Source of the DNA: Charina bottae
Taxonomy: Eukaryota; Chordata; Lepidosauria; Squamata; Charinaidae
Direction: 5' to 3'
DNA: 64,000 nt
Assembly: GCA_023362775.1 (NCBI GenBank)
Contig: JALMGJ010000025.1
Coordinates: 7,222,001-7,286,000 of the forward strand
Under the pieces are notes generated by a model that was given only the letters and a program-made list of their open reading frames with translations, was not told where the DNA came from and did not search any database. This document shows positions 55,704-64,000 of the stretch, piece by piece (the stretch's first letter is position 1; each line of letters starts with the position of its first letter). A program made the translations under genes and the position numbers.

Positions 55704-56036
55704 TGGGGGTGTGGTGGCTCAGCGGGTAAGACACCAGGCTTGTCGATCGGAAGATCACAAGTTCGGAGGTTCGAATCCCCAGTCCCGCGTGATGGAGTGA
55801 GCTCCCGCACTCGCCCCAGCTCTTCCCAACCTAGCAATTCGAAAGCATGCAAACGCGAGTAGATTAATAGGTACCACTTCGGTGGGTAGGTAACAGCATT
55901 CCACGCTCGTCATGCCGGCCCCATGACCGTGGAAGTGTCTTCGGACAACGCTGGCTCTCCGGCTAACGGAGATGAGCACCGCCCCCTAGAGTTAGACACG
56001 ACTGCACAAATGTGCGGGGGGAACCTTTACCTTTTA
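55704..56036 (+). mobile_element. tRNA-derived SINE, family A
   Basis: Boxes tggctcagcgg and ggttcgaatcc are present, with the same body and an aacctttacctttt 3' end. A short direct repeat, cagatca, flanks it (55697-55703 and 56037-56043). A 4-5-base deletion is visible in the gctaac(aaa)cggag region relative to the other copies. Confidence 0.85.
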
Positions 56037-56043
56037 CAGATCA

Positions 56044-56945
56044 CTTCAGATACACCTTTAAATCCCTGTTCTTTTCACTCATGTTGATCTCACTGCTCAA
56101 CATAAATTTTTTAGGCCTTCCATTGGATTCTGCTGTGAAATGTATTTGGGAAGTAATGCTATAGAAACAGTCCACAAACATGGGACTAACACAGAAGCAG
56201 AAACATTCCTTCAGGGTGTGAGGTAGAATATCAGAGAAGAAACTACCAAGCACCAGCTTTTTTTCTTTTTCATGATGTGCCACCATCCGCTTGTACCAAA
56301 CACCATGCAAGTGCCCATGGTAGGCTCAAGCAGCTGGAGTATTCTCCACATAAGATGTAGCTTAGAATTTCCCTCTCTTCTTTTGAAAGGGTAAAGCTTG
56401 CTTTAGAAAGCAACAGGATGCAGCAGAGACAGCAACTTTTAGCAACTATGAAATCTTATGAGCCAAACCATATTTGGAAGGGTCTGACTTCAATTCTTAA
56501 TATGCCAGAAAATTCCAAAGTATCAGAGGTCTCCATTTCCATATGGAAAATCAATTAATGAAAATTCATCTTATCAATGATTTCTTTTGAAAAAAATAAC
56601 ACAAACAAACATTCAAGAATGAAGCTGTGTAATTCTATTGTTTATTTATATGTCAGACACATATACCAATGAAGGCTTGAGTTTATTAATAATTAAAGTA
56701 AATCCACACTCAGAATTAAAGTAAATCCACGCACAAAACAAAGGTTTAAATATAAAGTAAGCACATCTATTCTGAAACAGAGTGTAATCCAGAGTGTAAT
56801 GATGAAAAACACCTTACCTTGAATGCAAAGCCTGCCAATGTGGTCATGCTTCTGTTGTATGTACCTATCCAAACTGAGCAAAGTCTGGTTCTGAGAGTCC
56901 ACTCAGGCCAGGAAGACTGAGGTATCATGTTCTACACATCTCAGA
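56044..56945. other. No recognised feature; small tandem duplication
   Basis: A roughly 23-bp tandem repeat (aattaaagtaaatccac units) lies at about 56690-56735. No gene recognised. Confidence 0.5.
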
Positions 56946-57175
56946 GAGAGCCAGTGTGGCATAGTGGTTAAAGTCTTGGACTGGGATTGGGAAGAACCAG
57001 GTTCATGTCTACTTTTAGCCGTTAAAGCTCACTGGTTGAGTTGGGTCTTTCTTTCTCAGCCCAACTACCTCATGGAGTTCTTGTTGTGGGGAAAAATAGG
57101 AATAGCACGTGCTGTGTATACTACTATGAGCTCCTGTATGAAAGATGGGATATACAGTAAGTGTAACAAATATTT
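56946..57175 (+). mobile_element. Sauria-type SINE, older copy
   Basis: Begins gagccagtgtggcatagtgg, carries a decayed box B (caggttcatgtctac), ctttctcagcccaactacct and a cttgttgtggggaaaaatag block, then diverges. The order matches the window's other Sauria-like SINEs. Confidence 0.75.
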
Positions 57176-58285
57176 TCTTTTAAAATGAAACACTGCATAC
57201 ATGGGCTTTACTACCAGAATCCTTTTATAATATGCCTAACTTGGACCATTTAGACTTTTATAACCTACAAGCAGCAAGGATGAACCTCCCATTGGTTAGA
57301 ATAATGTGACTACCTCAAATGGCAGATGTGGTAGAGGGACCATATCTCCTGCTCAGCTCTCCAGAGTAGAAAGTCTCACTTACTACCAGACTGGGCACTG
57401 TGTCTGATTTAGCTGTGTTTTCCTAGCATATGGTGGGGAGGGTTTTATGGGAAAGTATCTGAATAAGCATGTGGCACATTGCATTGTAGGCTGAGTGCTG
57501 TGAGGCAGACAACAGAGTTGTGGGGAAATGATTACAAAAGCTTGGAGGACAGAGATCAGTTGTGTGTGCCAAATAGCTTGTTTGGGCTTCCTTAGTTAGA
57601 CTGTCATCCTCACATCCTGCGTTCACTGGCAACCAGATGGCATGAAGGGCAGGTACCTTTTGTCTTTTGGCCAGCAAAAAGTTTTAACCTCGCCTTGACC
57701 AACATCTTCCGTTGTTTTTTTAACTCCTCATGCCTGTATACCTGAGAGAGTACCAATATAATACATTCCCTATGCCCAGCTGTGTCCGCAAACATTGTAT
57801 CCACTATAGTTTTAGCTTCCGAACAATCTTCCAGGGCGGTCTCACAAGCTGTGAGGCTAGCAAGACAGAATTCTTATTCTCCAAGAAAGTGGATGGTTGG
57901 TTTTAGTAGAAGAATGGGTCACTGACCCATTTGAACTTGCCTCTTGGCTATCCAAGGAGGTAGTAACCAACACCGAGAAACGGAAACATAAGAATGTAGG
58001 CTAGGAAACAAAACAGGTAACTATTGTTCAATCTGGCCTGGAAGTCTCCATTCCTGGGAGAGTTCCTGATGCTTATTAAGGCTGGAAAAACAAACATGTG
58101 ATCCCTAGTAGGTTCACCAACACCAAACTCTAGTTCATTACTTACACCGAGAATCTGTTCCAGTGAACAGTAGGAGGAGAAATATCCTGCCTTTTAGAAT
58201 AATTATACAGCATTCAAATTAAGGGTTTTACCTTATGTAAAATAAGAGAACTCTGGCCCTGCTCTCAAAGAAGAAATTTAAAATA
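57176..58285. other. No recognised feature
   Basis: Nothing recognised; open frames at 57423-57677 and 57610-57804 show no recognisable domain. Confidence 0.5.
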
Positions 58286-58292
58286 ATAAATA

Positions 58293-58895
58293 TGTTGTTG
58301 TTTATTCGTTCAGTCGTTTCCGACTCTTCGTGACTTCATGGACCAGTCCACGCCAGAGCTTTCTGTCGGCCGTCACCATCCCCAGCTCCCCAATGGTTGA
58401 GTCCGTCACCTCCAGAATACCATCCATCCATCTTGCCCTTGGTCGGCCCCTCTTCCTTTTGCCTTCCACTTTCCCTAGCATCAGCTTCTTCTCCAGGGTA
58501 TCCTGTCTTCTCATTATGTGGCCAAAGTACTTCAGTTTTGCCTTTAATATCATTCCCTCAAGTGAGCAGTCTGGCTTGATTTCCTGGAGTATGGACTGGT
58601 TTGATCTTCTTGCAGTCCAAGGCACTCTCAGAATTTTCCTCCAACACCACAGTTCAAAAGCATCTATCTTCCTTCGCTCAGCCTTCCTTATGGTCCAGCT
58701 CTCGCAGCCATAGGTTACTACGGGGAATACCATTGCTTTAACTATGCGGACCTTTGTTGTCAGTGTGATGTCTCTGCTCTTAACTATTTTATCAAGATTT
58801 GCCATTGCTCTCCTCCCAAGAAGTAGACGTCTTCTGATTTCCTGGCTGCAGTCAGCGTCTGCAGTAATCTTTGCGCCTAGAAATACAAAGTCTGT
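58293..58895 (-). mobile_element. RTE-BovB LINE 3' end, about 600 bp
   Basis: A 5'-truncated BovB in reverse orientation: AAC-rich tail at the left, then the coding C-terminus open from about 58890 to its stop near 58302, including FVFLGAKITADADCSQEIR, VVTYGCESWTIRKAE and LKYFGHIMRRQDTLEKK. A 7-bp ataaata repeat at 58286-58292 and 58896-58902 may be the target-site duplication. It is very similar to 12029-12504 and to the corresponding part of 27654-30854. Confidence 0.9.
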
Positions 58896-58902
58896 ATAAA
58901 TA

Positions 58903-60904
58903 CACGAAAAATAAATCAACACTTCTTGTTTAAAATCTTCATCTTCAGAGAAATTCTTACAATAATGGTGGTGGAGCAGCAACAACAAAGAAAGAAAATA
59001 CAAATAAGCTCGCTGTAGTATTTTTTAAAATCTTTTTCACAGAGATGGCAAAATTTACTTGTTTGATTAGGGAAAAGACAATAACTACATTTGTCAGTAA
59101 TTGGAAACCCTTTATGGACTTTTTGCTGAAAATGGGAAAAAAATGAACTGGTGATTTATGGGTTTGATTATTAGAAAGGGTAGAGTGTGGAAAGAAGGGA
59201 GATTTAGAGAGAGAGGATAAATTGTAAATGGATTTGTAACTGCCGTAAAAAAGATTGGAAGCCACTTCTTTATATCTTTTTTCTTTTTCTTTCTTTCTTT
59301 GTCCTTTTTCTTTCACTTCTTTTCTACTTATCAGTTTTCTTTCTTTTTTTCTTTAAATTTGCATTGTTTTTACTTTGTAAAAAACTTCTTTAATAAGAAT
59401 TAATTTTTAAAAAATCTTTGTTACAGTGATTAACTGTATCTGTACATTCTCCATTCTTTCATTGCCAAAGTATTCTATTCACTTGCACAATACTGTATGT
59501 TTCTTATTCCTCTCATTTTTCCCAGGAAGGATGAATGACAACCCTGATCTTTTTTTTCTCTGTGTCTGAAAAGGTAACCATTTTAGTTCCCCTCCTTATG
59601 TTGTTGCTTTCATCCACTCTCTCCACCCAGCCATCAACACAGCATTCCAAGAAATTTGGTTCATTTTCCATTTTAAATAGTGAATGCTGAACTCTATATG
59701 TAATCTTCTAAAACATGTCAGAAAAGACATAAGATTTCTCCCCACATTAAAAATAAAGAAATAAAAATAAAAATGTAAAGGGGTAGAAAATAACATAAAT
59801 AGTTTTATGTAGCGCATGAAACTTCAAAATAATGAGAACCCTTCAATTTAGAAATGATTGGGGTTCTAAGCACATGAATCATAGAGAATGGGAAATTATT
59901 AGAACACTTCAAGCATTTCAATTCTGAGGTAATCAGGGATTCTGGACTTACAGAGCAATTTACCTGGCATTTGTAGGAAAGCCTCACTCTTTCAAACTGA
60001 AGCACACTTAACAATATGAAGAACTCCAATAATTTTAAATTGCTGCATATCACACATGCCCAGAAATCCAATTTATTCCTGAAATAAAATCATTGCAACT
60101 TCAAAAGTATGGAGAGGTCCACCCACAACATCAAATCAATCTAACCATACCAATTTGTGTGCCAAATCAGTCAATTTGTTATTTCCTCCAACTTAGGAGT
60201 CATAGCACAAAGAACTATTGCAAACAATTTTTAACTCTCTTGTGTACTTGTACATAACATGTATCCTTTCCTTCCTTAAAACTGTGGTCTTTATATATTC
60301 AGTTTTCACTGCAGACAGCCTAAATGTTCAGAATTCTTTTGGTGGTGGTCAGTGGTGTGCAGAACAAACTGCAACAGCATCAAAATAACGACATATGCAT
60401 CATGAGGTCATTATTCAGATGACGTTATTATTTCATTTGCATCATGATATCACAACATGCATCATTTGCCCACCTTGTCCCTTCTGGCAGATGCCCAGGG
60501 GGGCATTGAAATGTGTGATTAACTGATGATTCTATAAAAAACATCTGAATATTTCCAGGCCATTCACAGAAATTCTGAGACAAGACACAGAAAAGTACAA
60601 CCCCCCTGAATATGCATACTTGGACAGTGACAATTTCTTGGACTTGTTTTAACACAAATCCAACTTTCTGCAGAAGAATGTCCTCCTATTCCCTATGAAA
60701 CTGGTTATCTAAATATTCTCATTTTTAAAACTTTGGATTACTTGCAGTTTTCCTATGCATGAGGTAAGAATCTGTAGCAGGGAATTAAATGGGGCATCCT
60801 TTGCGTTCACTGACAAATACACCTCACAGAATTCATTCTGAATAAAAGAATGCCAGCAAGGACACAGCCCCTTTTCCAGACTGTGTGTATCATTCATTCA
60901 CTGA
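58903..60904. other. No recognised feature
   Basis: About 2 kb, AT-rich, with a pyrimidine-rich run near 59275-59350. No gene or clear repeat. Confidence 0.5.
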
Positions 60905-61100
60905 TGACTGAATTCACATGGTGCATTGGTGCATAGTGTGGCTTGTTTGATTTTGATTTACAGTATTATGTGAACCCAGTCATTGTGGTTTGCAACATAT
61001 TTTATGGCATAGCTCAATGTGTAAACTCTGTGTAAACACTGTGGCTTATTCGGCAAGTCATGATTAAGTGAACCATAACTTAGTATAATATGTGAGTCAG
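60905..61100. repeat. Dispersed repeat, possible DNA-transposon relic
   Basis: Shares the ordered blocks tttgattttgattt, tgtgaacccagtcattgtgg and aagtcatgattaagtgaacc with the segment at 51640-51812. Decayed; ends undefined. Confidence 0.4.
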
Positions 61101-62459
61101 AGCAATATGACATTTTAAAATATTGAGGAGAGTCAACTTCCTCAAAAAATAATGCTTTATTCAAATGTCTTCCTCCTTTTATAAAACAAAAATTAGCTAT
61201 TCAAGTTGAAAACAGCAGAGAGTACTTTTAAAGTTAAAATGTAATGTTTATGTCCCTACCTTATTCAGGTCAACAGCACCACACCAAGAGTCCTTATTTT
61301 TTCTATGGCTATTTAACTGCAAAAGACATTGTACAGAATTGTTTGACAAGGCAGTAACAGCACATCTGTTTTAGCGGTGACAGCTGTGCCTTTGTAGCAA
61401 TTAAAAAGTTAGAAACATCACCACAAAAAGTGTAACTCAACAACCAAAGCTTTCCTGAGAATGTTTAAATTACTGAATAATGTCTTGGTTCCACCTTTGG
61501 TTCTCTTCAGTGGCTACTACAGCTCTTTGTGATACAGATGTTAAACATCAATTATGTCTCATTATAGTTTGCAATCATGTTTGAGATGGAAAGCACAAAT
61601 ATGTCTTGCATCTCAAATTCTTACTTTCTTCAAATCCTTTTCTTTAACACAAACATAGCTTGTCTGCTTATTGTCTCTGAACTGTCCCTGCATCTCTTGA
61701 GTCATTCTAATTAACTGTATTATTATTTTTATTTTAGAGATTTTTTTAAAAAAAACTGTACTCCCATCCTGTTAAAAATATCCACTAGAGCAGACTTTCC
61801 AGGCCATGAGCTTGTGAGATCAGCACACATGGTTTACTCTGTGTTTGGATATATTTTTAAAATGCATTTCCTTACAAATGTCAATTCTCTTAGATAAGAA
61901 AAAGCCAATGTGCTTGATGTGATACCCACAAGCCTTTCTTATCTTGTTCAACATTTAAGGTAAAACTACATATTCCTTGACATTATTGAAGGTGAATTCA
62001 TTATTAAAACATTTCAAAGTGTAATGAGTATCTTATAGAAACTGCTAAGGGAAAGATAGTTTTACATTCCCTTTCCAAATATTAATAGCTTTATCTGCTC
62101 AATTAAAACATATAAAAGATGATGTTGTGATGCCTTGATTGCAGATAACATTAGTACTTGAGGGATGACCTCTTCCTGTATTCCTCTGCCCAATACTGAG
62201 ACCTGCCAAAGGCCACTGTTTGGAGTAGTATGATATGATGTCAGAGAAGGCCTTTGAGATTGCGATGATCTATTTATGACTGATGCCAACATTGTTTTCA
62301 TTTTGGTGCCTAGTGAAGTCCTGCCCTTCATTGAAATCCATTGATGTATGATGATTCTCTCAGACTTCCCCTTCCTCTTCACTCATTCACTCTTCCTTCA
62401 TATATTCATTTTGCAATTTGATCCTCATTTATTTTTTCCATATGATCAACCATTTCAGT
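61101..62459. other. No recognised feature
   Basis: Nothing recognised; open frame 62062-62382 (minus) has no recognisable domain. Confidence 0.5.
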
Positions 62460-62846
62460 TAGGCTGACCATATTTCCTTGAGGCAAAAACGGGACATTGG
62501 GATGGCAAAACGGGACGGGGTGTTATGTAATATTCCGTATTCATGAAAAAGACGGGTCCCCACACCCCAGTCCGTGTGATTGGCTCCCGCCTGCAAACCC
62601 CACCCCCCCGGTCCACACGATTGGCTCCCGCCTAGCCAATCACCCTCCTCCACCTCTCCGCCGGAGAGGACTTCCTCTTCCGGGCTGCCTCCAATCGGCA
62701 GCTCCGGCTCGGATCCTCCTTCCGCGCCATTCCCGCCAGGTTTAAAAAATGGGACAAAATTGAGATTTTTATCAAAACGACGGGACAGTTGAAAAATGCT
62801 TAAAAAAGCGACTGTCCTGTTCAAAATGGGATATATGGTCAGCCTA
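62460..62846. mobile_element. Non-autonomous hAT-like element, same family as 25125
   Basis: Terminal inverted repeats taggctgaccata and tatggtcagccta bound 387 bp. Its right end in complement aligns with the left part of 25125-25353 (gacagtcc, gactgtcc, gtcccg, ttttgtccc blocks), so it is in the opposite orientation. The GC-rich middle contains two copies of gattggctcccgcct. No 8-bp duplication is found; the right flank is a SINE fragment, suggesting rearrangement or insertion at the boundary. Confidence 0.7.
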
Positions 62847-62848
62847 CT

Positions 62849-62929
62849 TTGTGCCTAAGGCAGGACTAGAACTGACAGCCTCACGATTTCTAGTCCGTTG
62901 CTTTAACCACTACACCAAACTGGCTCTCA
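62849..62929 (-). mobile_element. SINE family B head fragment
   Basis: In complement: gagccagtttggtgtagtgg, ctagaaatcgtgaggctg and agttctagtcctgccttagg. It is truncated exactly where the hAT-like element ends. Confidence 0.75.
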
Positions 62930-63845
62930 ATATCCCACACACTGTATAACTAATCTATAGTTATATCTATATCTTTATAGAGAAAGGGACACCACTAGCT
63001 AAAACAGGATAAGCCAACCAGGGTTTATGGCCTTCTGTAAATCGCAGGCCCTTTTTTCAAGCCCCAACAAGGTCCCATGGCCAAAATTGCACAGGAAACG
63101 AAAGAAATTCAGGGGCACATTTGTGCAGGTGTGTGCTTGTTTTCAATGCCCTTCCTCAAAGTGGAATAGGTGCATTAAGAGACCTTATATCCCCTGGAAA
63201 CTGGAAAAAAAATAGAATTAAAACCATAGCAGCAAAGAGATTGTCTAGCTTTGCGAGAAGGAATTAATGAAGAAGAGGGATGTTTATTTCCCACTCTAGG
63301 GTTAAAATAGTTTTTTCCCCCTCCCTTATTAGGACAAGAGGAATATGGAACGATTGCTCGAGACAAGCGGGAAGTTTGCTCAGCTTTTTTTTTGTTTTGT
63401 GAGGCTGGCACACTTCCTACCCAGATCATTCGACGGGGCACTAGCATTTCTCCTAATCTTTTGCACTTGGTGTCCCACCAAGGATTGCAACTGAAGGATT
63501 GCACTGACCCTCGAACGGTGCGCTGGGAGGGACACGCTCCAAAAGGAGGGGATGGGGCCTTGTGGAAAGCTCAGATTGCTTTGATGTACATTTAATGGGT
63601 GCCATAGATAATATTGCTGCCCAGTCCTGAAGATAATGATTTCCCCCTTCCGTCATGTTGAAAAGGATAATTGGCTAACCCTTTCTGGAGGTCTTTGCAG
63701 GGGACCACCAAGGGGGTTGCATGTTATAAACCATGGATCAGTTGCTCTTTGGATTTAAAGGCAAAAAGATACTTCTAAGAGCAGGTTTAGAAGCTTCCTC
63801 GTACCTCGTGATCCAAAGAGCTGCACAGCCATAGTGTACTGCTCT
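62930..63845. other. No recognised feature
   Basis: Nothing recognised. Confidence 0.5.
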
Positions 63846-64000
63846 CATATCCTTCCTTCCTCCCTCCCTCCTTTCCTCCCTTCCTTCTTTCCCCTCTTCC
63901 TCCTTCCCTTCTCCCTCTCCTTCCTTCCTTCCTTCTCTCCCCTTCTTCCTTCCTTCCTCCCGTTTCCTCCCCCTTCCTTCCTTCTGTCCTTCCTTCTCCT
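63846..64000. repeat. (CCTT)n-rich pyrimidine tract
   Basis: A degenerate CCTT/CCCT tetranucleotide array runs off the right window edge. Confidence 0.9.

Overview
The window looks like intergenic or intronic DNA from a squamate reptile (lizard or snake). The evidence is its mobile-element repertoire: several RTE-BovB LINE copies, CR1-superfamily (L2-like) LINEs, an I-group/Vingi-like LINE, Penelope-like elements with a GIY-YIG endonuclease, tRNA-derived SINEs with BovB-like 3' motifs, hAT-type non-autonomous elements and many long microsatellites. I recognise no host protein-coding gene, rRNA or functional tRNA gene. Two stretches (23286-23440 plus strand, 45989-46142 minus strand) look like possible isolated exons, without gene identity.

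Layout. 0-10 kb: an L1 fragment, a 5'-truncated Vingi-like LINE with a 14-bp target-site duplication (TSD), a SINE, a possible old solo LTR, two L2-like LINEs, a short Penelope-like foldback (7353-7559), a SINE and a 273-bp BovB 3' end. 10-24 kb: mostly unrecognised AT-rich DNA with a 476-bp BovB 3' end, SINEs and decayed LINE relics. 24-31 kb: a solo LTR, a hAT-like element, a dimeric SINE, a CR1-like endonuclease relic split by an LTR-like insertion, and an essentially full-length but disabled BovB (27654-30854, minus strand, 12-bp TSD). 31-42 kb: a SINE, a hAT foldback, large microsatellites, a decayed CR1, and a 1.48-kb Penelope-like insertion made of two inverted copies of the element's 3' part (40209-41689), with a perfect 15-bp TSD, nested in a dimeric SINE. 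42-64 kb: an old RTE relic, an L2-like LINE with readable reverse-transcriptase motifs, a second solo LTR, a 78-bp duplicated segment reinserted with a 15-bp TSD, more SINEs, a BovB 3' end, and a second hAT-like element of the 25-kb family.

How the parts relate. The autonomous families present are RTE-BovB, L2/CR1, Vingi-like and Penelope-like. The SINEs are probably mobilised by LINE machinery; one SINE family ends in a BovB-like motif. None of the coding elements seen here is intact. The most unusual material is the pair of Penelope-like foldbacks (7353-7559 and 40209-41689), which share an asymmetric inverted architecture, have perfect TSDs and carry hammerhead-ribozyme-like cores in both arms. 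The second is the 78-bp TSD-flanked templated insertion at 53477-53556. All family assignments come from reading the sequence and remembered family features; no database search was possible.
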